DNA of 64,000 nucleotides from Bacteroidota bacterium (GCA_018266795.1 JAFDZV010000033.1:124001-188000); one strand, 5' to 3'; shown: positions 41,861 to 51,909, counted from the stretch's first letter. Notes: generated from the letters alone by a model not told the origin. Program-made: numbers and translations.

Positions 41861-43408
41861 CTATTTGCTGCGCGACACGATAACGAATTCGGTCCGGCGA
41901 TTCTTCCGGCGGTTCTCCTCGGAATCGTTCGGAACGAGGGGGCGGGTTTTGCCGAAGCCTTTCACGGATAAACGACCCGCATCGATCCCCATCGCAACGA
42001 GCGCGTTGGCAACGGCCTGGGCGCGATCCTGCGAGAGCTTCATGTTGTAGTCATCGCCACCGCGATCGTCCGTGTGCCCTCTGATCTCCAGCTTGATGTC
42101 CGGGTTGGAACGGAGTGCATCGGCCACTTCGCGGATACGCGGCATCGATCCGCTGCTGATGACGGCCTTGTCGTAATCGAACTCGATTCCCACGAGCGCA
42201 ATGGAGCCAACGGGATCGTACGGCATGAAGAGCGATCGATCGTAGAGTCCGCTGGCGGCGAGTCTGCATCCGACTTCCGCGAGCGTGAGGAAGGCCGTTG
42301 CGGTATGAATCCCCTTGCAGAGGGGCGGATGATAGGTGATGCGATAGTAGTTGCTCAACCCGCGATAGATGTCTGCGAAGACATACGGGAACTCTTTATT
42401 GGAGTAGATGCGGTACATGCGGCCTCCGGTGTAGACCGCCATGTTGCGCATTACCTCCTCGTTGGCTTCGCCATAGGCCACGGTGTAGAGCGTCACTTTC
42501 TTTTCACGGGCGATGCGATGCACCGCGTCCACGGCCGCATGCGAGTTGCCGTCCATGCCGTCGGTGAAGAGAATCACGGCGCGGCGGTGCGTGGGAGGAG
42601 CCTTGGCCACTTCGTTGATGCCAACGATGGCCGCATCGTAGAGGGCCGTGCCGCCGCCGCCGGGCGGTTCAAGGTTCTCGATCTGGAACTCGTGCCTGAA
42701 GCGGGAGGAGTCACCGGTAAGAGGTACATCCACTTCGCAGGCGCTGCCAAACTTCACAGCGGTAATCTGGTCGCCCTGCTTGATGATCCTGAGCGTACGG
42801 CTTACGGCGGTGCGAAGGCGGCGCACCTTTTCATCGCCCATGGAGCCCGATTGGTCCAGCACGAAGGCGATGGCATACGGCTCACGACGGTCCTCACGAA
42901 CTTCGGTGACGGAGAAGCTGTCTATCGTGGTGCGCTCACCCGAACAGGAATCCACGAGGGTGCTCCAGTAATCTCTCCATGTGCCGGGGCCGTTGAAGTA
43001 GGGGGGAGCGAGGCCCATGACGAATCGGCCGGATGTATCGTAGACGAACGCGCGGAGCTCCACCTGATCCGGGTAGCGACTGTCGTCGACGGCGCGGATG
43101 TCCATCAGTAGCGGACCACTGGCCGAGCCGGCCTCGGAGCCCGTCTCTGTGCCGGATGACCGCGAATCGATCGTGCCGCCGCTGTGCGTAATGCCTGCGG
43201 AGTCACGAGGCGGCGTGGCGGACCTTGCGCCGCTGCTCTTCATGGCCTTGATCACCTGATCGTAGGGGATGGTGGAGGTCATGTAGACCGGCTTGTAGTC
43301 CTTCGGAGGAGTAACTTCGCGCGCGATGTTGATGACATGCTGTGGACAGCCGGCGAGGCCGACCGCCAGGAGCAGGATGGAAGCTGCGGCAATGAGACGC
43401 TGAGCCAC
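41861..43408 (-). CDS. VWA-OmpA lipoprotein (paralogue 1)
   Basis: A 515-residue lipoprotein. A GTG start at 43408, with GGGGAGA upstream, gives a signal ending in the lipobox LAGC. After a linker with KPVYMTSTIPY, a von Willebrand factor A domain has an intact metal-ion site (DQSGSM, then TALYDAA and FTDGMDG). A C-terminal OmpA peptidoglycan-binding domain (GIEFDYDKAVI, GHTDDRGGDDYN, NRRTEFVI) follows. It would attach to the outer membrane or peptidoglycan and display an adhesion-type domain. A longer frame to 43504 lacks an export signal. The paralogue is at 51915-53333. No partner genes are obvious. Confidence 0.9.
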   Translation of the reverse strand: MAQRLIAAASILLLAVGLAGCPQHVINIAREVTPPKDYKPVYMTSTIPYDQVIKAMKSSGARSATPPRDSAGITHSGGTIDSRSSGTETGSEAGSASGPLLMDIRAVDDSRYPDQVELRAFVYDTSGRFVMGLAPPYFNGPGTWRDYWSTLVDSCSGERTTIDSFSVTEVREDRREPYAIAFVLDQSGSMGDEKVRRLRTAVSRTLRIIKQGDQITAVKFGSACEVDVPLTGDSSRFRHEFQIENLEPPGGGGTALYDAAIVGINEVAKAPPTHRRAVILFTDGMDGNSHAAVDAVHRIAREKKVTLYTVAYGEANEEVMRNMAVYTGGRMYRIYSNKEFPYVFADIYRGLSNYYRITYHPPLCKGIHTATAFLTLAEVGCRLAASGLYDRSLFMPYDPVGSIALVGIEFDYDKAVISSGSMPRIREVADALRSNPDIKLEIRGHTDDRGGDDYNMKLSQDRAQAVANALVAMGIDAGRLSVKGFGKTRPLVPNDSEENRRKNRRTEFVIVSRSK

Positions 43409-43799
43409 GGAGTTTCTCCCCGAAGTAATCGGTAGACGGATACGTTGCGAATGGGCTATGGATTCTGCGCGTGGGAGCAGGTTTAACGCAGAAGGGATGG
43501 CCAAGCCAGCTTCAACGTGTCGGAAGATAACGAGTTGCGGACGCGCCGCACATTACTGTGTGACAGGAGTCTCCCAATGTGTGACCTGATGCGCACATCG
43601 AAGAAAGTGAGGAGCGGGCGGCGGGTATATTTTAGTATACGAATGAATATTGTAGGTTGGGACTGGTGGATGGTCATCTTCCATACCATTCCTTCGTTGG
43701 GAGCCGTGTCGGCAGGGGGGCCGTTCCTCACTCCGTTGGGAGGGGATACCTTGCCGTGCGTCTGTTGAGAACCATGTTGGCGGCGGATACCTTGCAGTA
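43409..43799. other. Divergent intergenic region, lower GC
   Basis: Nearly 400 bases between the VWA-OmpA gene and fic. It contains an AT-rich stretch with TATATTTT (43626-43633), and an 11-base direct repeat GGATACCTTGC at about 43745 and 43785 just before fic. No coding sequence is visible. Confidence 0.4.
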
Positions 43800-45188
43800 A
43801 TGGGAAGTGAGCGAGTCATAGAGCGGATCGATGCACTGAGGGCTGAAATCGACAGCCTTCGTCCGTTGGAGTCCGATCTGGAAGGGCGGATCCTGCAGAA
43901 GTTCCGCCTGGACTGGAACTACCATTCGAGCAATATCGAGGGGAACAGCCTCACGTTCGGCGAGACGAAGACATTCCTTCTACATGGGCTTACGGCACAG
44001 GGGAAGCCGTTGCGTGACCATCTCGAGATTCGCGGGCACAATGAGGCGATCGATGCGCTCGGCGATATCGTTGCGGGCGAGCGGGAGCTCACGGAGCATG
44101 TCATCAAGTCGCTGCACCAGATCATTCTGGGCGAGGCATATACGATACCTGCCCGGACGCCCGACGGCCATCCAACGGAACGGGTCGTAACGCCCGGGCG
44201 CTACAAGCTGGGGCCGAACCATGTTCGGACGGTGACAGGCGAAGTGTTCTATTTCGCACCTCCGGAGAAAACGTCGGAGGAGATGGAGGCACTGCTTGTC
44301 TGGTACCGGGATGCCGAGGCTGCGGGTGTGATGCATCCGGTGGCGATCTGCGCGCGCCTGCATTATGGTTTCATCCGGATTCATCCATTCGACGACGGCA
44401 ACGGACGGATCGCCCGTATCCTGATGAATCTGGTTCTCATGAAGCATGGGTACCCGCCCGCGATTGTTCGCACGGAGGAGAAGGAGGAGTACTATAGCGC
44501 GCTGCGCCAGGCCGACGGCGGAAACGTGGAGGCGTTCATCGCATATGTGGGGCGGCAGCTGTGGAGGTCGTGCGATATTTACCTGCGCGCCGCACGCGGA
44601 GACGAGGTGGAGGATGAGGCCGATATCGACAGGAAGATCGCGCTCTTCAAGGCGCGAGCGGTTCGCGAGCCGGAGTTCCGGTTCGGGCTGTATTGGACGC
44701 AGGCCACCAGCGACGACTTCTATGACTCGGTGCTGTTTCCCATCATCGAGTATGTGCTGGCGAAGCTTTCGAAGTTCGACGACCTCTTTGCAGTGAGGCA
44801 GGACGATGCAATCGTCATGATAGGTCCGGAGGAGATTGCGCTTGGAGCGATACCGCTGCCCGGATCGCGCACGTTGAGCATGCTGTATGCCGCATACAAC
44901 GCCGATCCGGAATATCCCGGCCCCGGAAGCGCGGCGACCGCGATCACGGCTGTGGTGTGCTGGCGCGGGTACCGCTATTCCGGGATCGGTACGTTCGATA
45001 TCGACGCGGGGCTTCGCTTCGTTCTCGGCGACGACGGGTTCGAGCTGCTTGCATATCCATCCGATATTCTTCTGCTGGAGAAACGATACGCCTCCACGAT
45101 CCTCGCCGAGGAGTTGCGCAGGGTTGCAAGCCGCTGCGTGGACGATGTGATCGCGGCGATCACGCTCCGTATCGAAAGCAATGGATAG
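43800..45188 (+). CDS. Fic family protein (AMPylation), class II
   Basis: A 462-residue Fic-domain protein. The active-site motif is intact (HPFDDGNGR, His at residue 195). The inhibitory helix motif [S/T]xxxE[G/N] is upstream as SSNIEGN (residues 43-49), making it a self-inhibited class II Fic. Such proteins transfer AMP or related groups to target hydroxyls. The roughly 200-residue C-terminal region after the Fic domain is not recognised. It is an isolated gene with no antitoxin-like partner. Confidence 0.93.
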   Translation: MGSERVIERIDALRAEIDSLRPLESDLEGRILQKFRLDWNYHSSNIEGNSLTFGETKTFLLHGLTAQGKPLRDHLEIRGHNEAIDALGDIVAGERELTEHVIKSLHQIILGEAYTIPARTPDGHPTERVVTPGRYKLGPNHVRTVTGEVFYFAPPEKTSEEMEALLVWYRDAEAAGVMHPVAICARLHYGFIRIHPFDDGNGRIARILMNLVLMKHGYPPAIVRTEEKEEYYSALRQADGGNVEAFIAYVGRQLWRSCDIYLRAARGDEVEDEADIDRKIALFKARAVREPEFRFGLYWTQATSDDFYDSVLFPIIEYVLAKLSKFDDLFAVRQDDAIVMIGPEEIALGAIPLPGSRTLSMLYAAYNADPEYPGPGSAATAITAVVCWRGYRYSGIGTFDIDAGLRFVLGDDGFELLAYPSDILLLEKRYASTILAEELRRVASRCVDDVIAAITLRIESNG

Positions 45189-45253
45189 CCGAACGCGGGC
45201 GGGTGCAGGTAACGAGGCTGCACATGCTTCCACGGAACAGTGTGCACTATACT

Positions 45254-45292
45254 GAACGGCAAAGGCCGGCATTGCGCCGGCCTTTGCCGTTC
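45254..45292. terminator. Strong bidirectional terminator, fic/lysS
   Basis: GAACGGCAAAGGCCGGC and its exact complement form a perfect 17-bp stem around a 5-base loop (ATTGC), between the convergent fic and lysS genes. Both ends lead into T- or A-rich sequence. Confidence 0.9.
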
Positions 45293-45324
45293 ATAGAGTA
45301 TTCACCATGGCAGAAGCGAGTGCG

Positions 45325-46869
45325 CTAGGCCTGCTCCCCCTCCTCGTGCGCAGCGGCATGAGCACGACGTTCGTCCGGGCGCATCATCGGGAAGAAGATG
45401 ACGTCGCGAATGGAGTCCTGGCCCGTGAGAAGCATGGTGAGACGGTCGATGCCAAGCCCCATGCCCGTACATGGAGGCATGCCAACTTCGAGGGCATGGA
45501 GAAAGTCCTCGTCGATCAGCATGGCTTCATCATCGCCCGCCTCGCGAAGCCTGGCCTGCTCCTGAAAGCGGCGGCGTTGATCGCGCGGATCGTTCAGTTC
45601 GCTGAAGGCCGGCGCCATCTCCTGACCTTTGATGATGAGCTCCCATGCCTCAACCAGTCCCGGTTTTGTGCGATGGCGCTTTGCCAGCGGCACCATCTCC
45701 TCTGGATAGTCCATGACGAACGTGGGCTGGATCACGTTGGGCTGAACGCAGGTGCTGAAGAGTTCGTCGATCACCCTGGCCACACCCATGGTGCCGTCCG
45801 TGTGAATGCCTTTTTCGCGAGCCAGGGCGCGCAGCGCGTCCAGATCCATTCCCTCGATGTCGCGGCCGGTGTGCTCGCTGATAAGCTGATGCATCGTGGC
45901 GCGACGATAGGGGGGTGTAAAGTCGATCTCGACACCATCACCCGCTGTCACCACCAACGAGCCGTTCACCGCCTTCACGGTCTCCGCCAGCATCTGCTCC
46001 ACGAGCTCCGCCATCCAGTTGTAGTCGTTGTACGCAACATAGAGCTCGAGCATGGTGAACTCAGGGTTGTGGGTACGGTCCATCCCTTCGTTGCGGAAGT
46101 TCTTGCCAAGCTCGTAGACGCCGTTGAAGCCGCCAACCATCAGACGCTTCAGATTCAGCTCCAATGAGATGCGGAGGAAGAGCGGAATATTGAGGGCGTT
46201 GAGATGGGTTGCGAACGGCCGTGCGGCGGCGCCGCCGTACATGGAGTGAAGCACCGGGGTTTCCACTTCCAGGTAACCGCGCTCGTCCAGGAAGCGGCGG
46301 ATGGTGGAGATGATGCGCGCGCGCTTGCGGAAGGTTTCGCGGATCTCGGGATTGACGGCGAGATCGATGTACCGCTGGCGATAGCGGAGTTCCTTGTCCG
46401 TGAACTGATCGTGAAGTACCTGGTTCCCATCGGCGTCGGTTTCCATCTTCGGCACCGGAAGCGTGGTAAGGCACTTGGTCAGGAGCATCATGAACTTCGC
46501 GTGCAGCGTCACCTCGCCGGTTCGCGTGCGAAACATGAAGCCGGTTACGCCGATGATGTCGCCGATGTCGTACAGGCGAAGGTGTTCGTAGTTTTCGAGG
46601 TCATCCCGCTTGAGATAGATCTGCAGGCGGGAGACGTCGTCCTGAAGATGGATGAAGCTCGCCTTTCCCATTTTGCGGATCGCGACGATGCGTCCTGCGA
46701 TTCCCACGGTCTGCTCTGGTGCGTCGTCCACAAAACCATCCCGGGCTTCGGCCGTGGTGTGGGTGCGGTTGAAGGAATAGGGGTATGCAACCACCCCCTC
46801 GCCCTCGAGATGCTCCAGCTCCTCGAATCGGCGCGCTATCTGATCGTTGTCGAAAACTTGCATTGTCAT
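45325..46869 (-). CDS. lysS: Lysine--tRNA ligase, class II
   Basis: A class II synthetase of 514 residues, normal for LysRS. The N-terminal OB-fold anticodon-binding domain includes VGIAGRIVAIRKMGKASFIHL. The catalytic core has motif 2 in FRNEGMDRTHNPEFTMLE and motif 3 in GMGLGIDRLTMLLT. The C-terminus is extended by a Glu/Ala/His-rich tail (DERRAHAAAHEEGEQA). The start is at 46869 (MTMQVFDND). It is a single gene, convergent with fic. Confidence 0.97.
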   Translation of the reverse strand: MTMQVFDNDQIARRFEELEHLEGEGVVAYPYSFNRTHTTAEARDGFVDDAPEQTVGIAGRIVAIRKMGKASFIHLQDDVSRLQIYLKRDDLENYEHLRLYDIGDIIGVTGFMFRTRTGEVTLHAKFMMLLTKCLTTLPVPKMETDADGNQVLHDQFTDKELRYRQRYIDLAVNPEIRETFRKRARIISTIRRFLDERGYLEVETPVLHSMYGGAAARPFATHLNALNIPLFLRISLELNLKRLMVGGFNGVYELGKNFRNEGMDRTHNPEFTMLELYVAYNDYNWMAELVEQMLAETVKAVNGSLVVTAGDGVEIDFTPPYRRATMHQLISEHTGRDIEGMDLDALRALAREKGIHTDGTMGVARVIDELFSTCVQPNVIQPTFVMDYPEEMVPLAKRHRTKPGLVEAWELIIKGQEMAPAFSELNDPRDQRRRFQEQARLREAGDDEAMLIDEDFLHALEVGMPPCTGMGLGIDRLTMLLTGQDSIRDVIFFPMMRPDERRAHAAAHEEGEQA

Positions 46870-47165
46870 GAACGGGATAGTAGGCTAACGTTGCGCAGGA
46901 ACTGCTCGTTGATACGGTTGTATGGTCGGGATCCGAAGCAATGTGTACGGGCTGCTCCCCTCCGGCATCGGCTTGAGACGCGGGGCACAAATGTACGCAT
47001 TGACCGGAAGTACATGGTAGTTTTTCCGGTGCACGTTTATCTTGTCGCCGATCGTGGTGATGGACGACGATGAAGCCGCCATCCCACGTACCGTGACTAT
47101 CTTCCATCGAAAACAACTCTCCCGTACAGCACAATCGTGCGACATCATAACGGAGCACTATCGTC

Positions 47166-48845
47166 GTGAAACACTCTCGTACCCTCTACTTGCTTCTGCT
47201 CCTCGGAGCCGTCCTGTTCTGCGCGCGGCCGCTTCATGCTCAGGGATCGTTCGACGTTCGTGTTGTGCATCTGATGCCCGGCGCTCCCAATGTGGATATC
47301 TACCTGAACAATGTTCCCACCGCGACGATCACGGATCTGGCGTACGAGTATACCTCGCCGCTGGTAACGCGCCTTCCGGTGGACAACGGGACGCTCAATA
47401 TGAAGGCGGGCCCCGCCGGCGGAGGCATCGGCACCGCCATCGTGAGCCAGGATTTTCCCGTCGTCACCTCCACGGAGTATTCCGCCGTGGTCTACCCAAG
47501 CGGCGCCCTGCCGAAGGTGATCATGCTGGCGCGTCCGAAGAGCCAGGTGCCCGGACCCGGCAAGGCGTTGGTGCGCGTGCTCAACATCTCGAGCCTCTCA
47601 TCCGGTGCGATCGACGTCTATCTGGACTCACTCGCCGGCACGCCGATCGCAAGCGGGCTTGCAGGCGAGAACGTTTCGTCGTTTGTCAGTGTGACGGGGG
47701 AGCCGAAGAATCTGTACATCACGCAGGCCGGCTCGACGGCGGCGCTTGCCACGTTCACGGTGCCGCTGACGGTTTCAGGGCGTATGACGCTGATTGTGAC
47801 TGGAGGCGCTCCGAGCCAGTTGAAGGTGTATGCGCTCAGTGGTGAGAATATCGATGGCTACAAGCTGCCGGTTCTGCAGGGACTTCAGGGGGGGATGCAG
47901 TCGTCGTTGCGTGTGGTTCATGCCTGGTACCAGCCGAAGCTTCAGGGGACGGGCGTTCAACCTCTCGATGTGTATGTGGACAACGGTTCGCAGCCTCGAT
48001 TCCCGAATCTTCGCTATCGCACGGCATCGGCGAAGTATGGCCCATTGACGGCGGACAGCGCGGTGGTGCGCTTCGCGCCGATCAATGAGGGGGTGGCAAG
48101 CGCAGTGTTCACAGGGACGGTGCAGTTCCATCGGGACTCCGACTATGTGATGATCCTTACGAAGACGAAGGAGGGAGCCGCGGCCGCGCTCACGCTGGGA
48201 TCACCAACGGGTGTGCCGGGGAACAAGACGGACTCGTTGTTCATACGCGCCGCGTTCGTAACGGATTTCAACAGCGATGTCCTGATCCGGATCCGTCCGG
48301 ACAATGCTCCCCCGATCGAGATTCCACAGCTTGCTTTCCTGACCGCTTCGGACTGGTATATCATCCCTCGCGGGCATTTCGTGGTGGAGGCTTACAAGCC
48401 GAACGAGGGGACTCCGTTCTATCAGAAGGAGAGTGACGGGGACTTCTCGACGACCTATCTGACGGTGATCGTACTTGGAAGTGAGAAGACGTTCGAGCTG
48501 GACATCCTGAACGAGATGCTTCCGGTACAGCAGGTGTTCGATCCGGCGAGCGGCGTGCCGGCAACACCGGATGCCACCGCCTCGAACCTCGGGCTGGCCT
48601 GCACTCCCAATCCCTGCTCCGCGCATGCCGCAATCGGCTTCAATGTTCGGACAGGCGGCAATGTGACGATGACGCTGCACGACGGCCTTGGCCGTACGGT
48701 GGCGACGCTCGTCAACGAAACGATGACGGCGGGGGAGCATACGGTGGATGTGGATGCCGCCAGCCTTCCAACCGGTGTCTACTACTATTCGCTGCACGCA
48801 GCCGACGGACTGCACGGCACCGGGCGTCTGGAAGTTGTTCGATAG
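47166..48845 (+). CDS. Secreted DUF4397 protein with T9SS sorting domain
   Basis: A 559-residue exported protein. The GTG start at 47166 gives a clear signal peptide (RTLYLLLLLGAVLFCARPLHA). The body has two or three DUF4397-type repeats, each beginning like RVVHLMPGAPNVDIYLNN, RVLNISSLSSGAIDVYLD and RVVHAWYQP. DUF4397 domains are beta-sandwich surface modules. The last ~90 residues are a T9SS sorting domain (LACTPNPCSAHAAIGFNV, GLGRTVATLVN, GVYYYSLHAADG). It is likely displayed or released at the cell surface. A terminator hairpin follows at 48868-48918. Confidence 0.9.
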   Translation: MKHSRTLYLLLLLGAVLFCARPLHAQGSFDVRVVHLMPGAPNVDIYLNNVPTATITDLAYEYTSPLVTRLPVDNGTLNMKAGPAGGGIGTAIVSQDFPVVTSTEYSAVVYPSGALPKVIMLARPKSQVPGPGKALVRVLNISSLSSGAIDVYLDSLAGTPIASGLAGENVSSFVSVTGEPKNLYITQAGSTAALATFTVPLTVSGRMTLIVTGGAPSQLKVYALSGENIDGYKLPVLQGLQGGMQSSLRVVHAWYQPKLQGTGVQPLDVYVDNGSQPRFPNLRYRTASAKYGPLTADSAVVRFAPINEGVASAVFTGTVQFHRDSDYVMILTKTKEGAAAALTLGSPTGVPGNKTDSLFIRAAFVTDFNSDVLIRIRPDNAPPIEIPQLAFLTASDWYIIPRGHFVVEAYKPNEGTPFYQKESDGDFSTTYLTVIVLGSEKTFELDILNEMLPVQQVFDPASGVPATPDATASNLGLACTPNPCSAHAAIGFNVRTGGNVTMTLHDGLGRTVATLVNETMTAGEHTVDVDAASLPTGVYYYSLHAADGLHGTGRLEVVR

Positions 48846-48867
48846 TAGGTCACGGCGTGATTCGCAG

Positions 48868-48918
48868 AAGGTTCCGGTACTCGCTGTTGTGTGCAACATG
48901 GAGCGATGCCGGAACCTT
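48868..48918 (+). terminator. Terminator-like hairpin after DUF4397 gene
   Basis: AAGGTTCCGG and CCGGAACCTT form a perfect 10-bp outer stem, with an inner TGTTG/CAACA helix, starting 23 bases after the stop codon and followed by TTGTC. Confidence 0.65.
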
Positions 48919-49005
48919 TGTCATGTAGGCCGGTGCCCCTCCTGCCGTACCCGCACCAGGCCTGCGCACAAGCCGCGAACATTCAACCGAAGGAACTGAC
49001 CGGGA

Positions 49006-49746
49006 ATGAAGAAGCAATTGAAGGCGAAGCAGACGGCCTGGCTTCGCGAGATACGAGACGCGCTCCAGATGCTCGTGGATCCGGTGTATCGCGAAGGGAT
49101 TGGACGTATCGTACCAACAACGAGCAACATACTGGGGGTTCGCGTTCCGGCGATTCGCGAGCTGGTGAAGGAGTTCGCAGCCCGGCACGACGATCTGGAT
49201 CTCGACGCGGCGTGCGAGTTGATGGATGCCGCAGCCGCGCAGAGAGGGCGTGAGGAGATTCTGTTCGCCACGTTCCTGCTTGCGCGCTTCCGTCGCCGGT
49301 TCGTGAAGGAGGATGCGCTTCGTGAAATGTGGCGGCGCATCGATGCCTGGGTCGAGTCGGTGGACAACTGGGAGACGTGCGATCAGTTGGCTACGAATAT
49401 CGCCGCACCGGTTGTTGCCGCGCAGATCGATCTGGTAGGGGAACTGGTTGCATGGGCCGGCTCCGGGAATGCCTGGCGCCGGCGTTTCGCGGTGGTGACT
49501 ACGGCGGGGCTGAATCAGAAGGGAAGGCGCTTTCCCGCAGAGACGCTGCGTGTGTGCGAGGCGTTGATGAACGATCCGGACTCGATGGTGCAGAAGGCTG
49601 TTGGTTGGGCGATTCGCGAGGCGACGCAGGCGGATGAGGGGCTTGCCGCTCAGTTCCTGTTGCGGTGGAAGGGGAGGGCGGTGCCGAGGATCATGCGTGA
49701 GGGGAGCGAGAAGCTCTCCGACAAGAATCGCGTGTTGCTGAAGTAG
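49006..49746 (+). CDS. AlkD-like DNA alkylation repair protein
   Basis: A 246-residue all-helical protein of the AlkD/HEAT-like DNA glycosylase family, which excises alkylated bases such as 3- and 7-methylpurines without base flipping. Recognisable parts are the N-terminal VRVPAIRELVKEF, VDNWETCDQLATN in the middle, NAWRRRFAVVTTAGL, and QKAVGWAIREAT near the end. The length is normal. It is a single gene ended by a strong hairpin at 49842-49890. Confidence 0.9.
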   Translation: MKKQLKAKQTAWLREIRDALQMLVDPVYREGIGRIVPTTSNILGVRVPAIRELVKEFAARHDDLDLDAACELMDAAAAQRGREEILFATFLLARFRRRFVKEDALREMWRRIDAWVESVDNWETCDQLATNIAAPVVAAQIDLVGELVAWAGSGNAWRRRFAVVTTAGLNQKGRRFPAETLRVCEALMNDPDSMVQKAVGWAIREATQADEGLAAQFLLRWKGRAVPRIMREGSEKLSDKNRVLLK

Positions 49747-49841
49747 AGCCGCGGCGGCAGCGGGCTCCGCGTTCGCAGACGGCCGGCGCGGCCGGCATCG
49801 TGGAGGCGGCGGCCTGAGGAGGCGAAGTCATCCATCCGGAA

Positions 49842-49890
49842 CGAAACGAGTGCGGGGACGATTCATGGAATCGTCCCCGCACTCGTTTCG
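49842..49890. terminator. 23-bp perfect hairpin, alkD/sucC
   Basis: CGAAACGAGTGCGGGGACGA-TTC pairs exactly with its complement over 23 bp around an ATG triloop. It sits between the convergent alkD-like and sucC genes and should terminate both. Confidence 0.9.
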
Positions 49891-49903
49891 GCGTCGGGAT
49901 CTG

Positions 49904-51406
49904 CTAGAAGTCGTCATCATCGTCATTCAGCACATCCTCGATGTCGTCATCGAGATCTTCCTCGTCGAACTCGGAGATGTCCATCGAGTCCGGATCCTCG
50001 ACGGCGTCGAAGTCGAACTCTTCCTCCTCCTCTTCTTCGCCTTCCTCCTCTCCCTCCAGCGTTTCGTCGTCATCATCGTCGTCTTCGTCGCGCGGCGGGA
50101 TCGCCATTGAGGCGAATGCCATCGAGGCGTTGATAACGGCAGCGCCGCCATCTTCATCGGCTGTGATTCCGCTGAGGGCCTCGGTCACCTTCTCGGCGGC
50201 CTCGGCAAGCGTGGCTGCAACGGAGAAGTGGAGCGGGGAGCTGAGCAGGATCTGACGGGCCTCTTCGGCGTTGGTACCGTCGAGGCGGACGATCACGGGT
50301 ACATGTACTTCAACTGTTTGCATGGCCTGAATGATGCCGTTAGCTACACGATCACAGCGGACGATGCCGCCGAAGATATTGATCAATACCGCTTTGACAT
50401 TGGGGTCGCTCATCATAACCTTGAACGCCGCAGCCACGCGCTCAACGCTGGCGCCGCCGCCCACATCGAGGAAGTTGGCAGGCTCGCCGCCGGCAAGCTT
50501 GATGATATCCATCGTCGCCATGGCCAGTCCGGCGCCGTTGACCATGCAGCCAACGTTGCCATCCAGCTTGATGTAGTTGAGATTGTTCTTGCCTGCCTCC
50601 ACTTCCAGCGGATCCTCCTCCGATTCATCGCGCATTGCGGCGATGTCCGCATGGCGGTAGAGCGCGTTGTCGTCGATGGAGACCTTTGCATCAACGGCAA
50701 TGATGTCGCCATCGGTTGTAAGCGCAAGCGGGTTCACCTCGATGAGCGCTGCGTCGATGGCAATATATGCCTTGTAGAGCGCATTGATGAAGGTGATGAA
50801 GCTCTTGTGGGCCTTGCCGCTGAGGCCCAGGCCGAAGGCGAGGCGGCGCGCCTGGAAGCCCTCGAGGCCAAGGCCGGGCTCCACATATTCGCGCACGATC
50901 TTCTCCGGCATCTCCTCCGCCACCTTCTCGATCTCTACGCCCCCCTCGGTGGAGGCCATGATGATGTTCTTGCCGCTTGCGCGATCGAGCAGAATGGAGC
51001 AATAGAACTCCTTCTCGATGTCGACGCCGTTGGCGATGAGGAGGCGGTTGACCACCTTCCCCTCGGCGCCGGTCTGAATCGTGACCAGGCGATTGCCGAG
51101 CATGCGGATGGCGATCTCGTATACTTCGTGCAGCGGGTTGCTCTCATCGGTGGGGACAACCTTCACACCGCGCAGTTCCTTGTCGTTGTAGACAACAGGC
51201 TCGCCACCGATGATGTCGTGAATGATTCCCTTGCCGCGCCCACCTGCATGGATCTGCGACTTGACGATCAGGAGAGTTGCTCCCTCGTCGATCATGTGAT
51301 GCGCGGCTTCAACGGCCTGCTCCGGCGTGAACGCAACACGCCCGGATTGCACCGGCACACCGTAACTGCCGAGCAGTTCCTTGGCTTGATGCTCGTGGAT
51401 GTTCAT
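49904..51406 (-). CDS. sucC: Succinyl-CoA ligase beta subunit with acidic tail
   Basis: The beta subunit of succinyl-CoA synthetase in the TCA cycle, which with SucD interconverts succinyl-CoA and succinate with nucleotide phosphorylation. Residues 1 to ~410 form a complete subunit: N-terminal [15 protein letters not shown]-grasp segment [27 protein letters not shown] and the usual end region. About 90 more residues follow, and in the last 61 residues 41 are Asp or Glu, so the protein is 500 residues instead of about 390. sucD is not adjacent. A -7 element lies 196 bases upstream (51602-51609). Confidence 0.94.
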   Translation of the reverse strand: MNIHEHQAKELLGSYGVPVQSGRVAFTPEQAVEAAHHMIDEGATLLIVKSQIHAGGRGKGIIHDIIGGEPVVYNDKELRGVKVVPTDESNPLHEVYEIAIRMLGNRLVTIQTGAEGKVVNRLLIANGVDIEKEFYCSILLDRASGKNIIMASTEGGVEIEKVAEEMPEKIVREYVEPGLGLEGFQARRLAFGLGLSGKAHKSFITFINALYKAYIAIDAALIEVNPLALTTDGDIIAVDAKVSIDDNALYRHADIAAMRDESEEDPLEVEAGKNNLNYIKLDGNVGCMVNGAGLAMATMDIIKLAGGEPANFLDVGGGASVERVAAAFKVMMSDPNVKAVLINIFGGIVRCDRVANGIIQAMQTVEVHVPVIVRLDGTNAEEARQILLSSPLHFSVAATLAEAAEKVTEALSGITADEDGGAAVINASMAFASMAIPPRDEDDDDDDETLEGEEEGEEEEEEEFDFDAVEDPDSMDISEFDEEDLDDDIEDVLNDDDDDF

Positions 51407-51601
51407 CTGAATGCTGCTTCTATTGATCTTTGAAGTTGTTTGAAAGCGCAGGGGATGCAGTGTCGCGACGGTGAAAATACACCTCGAACAACAGCGCGGC
51501 CAAGGCCGGTATCTCACATCGCATTCGTTATGCGCCAGGCCGTTCGTTACGAACGTGGGGCGGCATCGGCTTGCGCGGGGTTGGTCCGATTGGCAAGCGG
51601 A

Positions 51602-51609
51602 CAAAGATA
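51602..51609 (-). promoter_or_regulatory. Bacteroidota-type -7 element upstream of sucC
   Basis: On the minus strand this is TATCTTTG, identical to the element upstream of mutS. It would give a leader of about 190 bases for sucC. Confidence 0.4.
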
Positions 51610-51901
51610 GTAAAACTTACCGCGGTCGTGTATGCAAGCGGCATGATGCAAAGGTGTAACACGTTCTTGCCCGCACAGCCGGCGGGATGGTCCCGCCCAC
51701 GTACGGCGCCGTTCCCCTCGGCGTTCACGCACGCCATCCGGGGGGACCGGATTGCCGGCGTGATGCCTACCCCGCGATTGCCTTGCGCGCCCGCGCACGA
51801 TGTTACGAACATTGCCATGCCGCGTTCTTCACGGAGGACGTACGCGGGGTCCGGTACTATCGATTGTGGTTTCGCATCTGGGGCATCTCTCCGCTTGCTC
51901 G

Positions 51902-51909
51902 TATCTTTC
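51902..51909 (+). promoter_or_regulatory. Possible -7 element abutting VWA-OmpA start
   Basis: TATCTTTC, one mismatch from TAnnTTTG, ends five bases before the ATG at 51915. If it is used, the mRNA would be leaderless. Confidence 0.2.
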
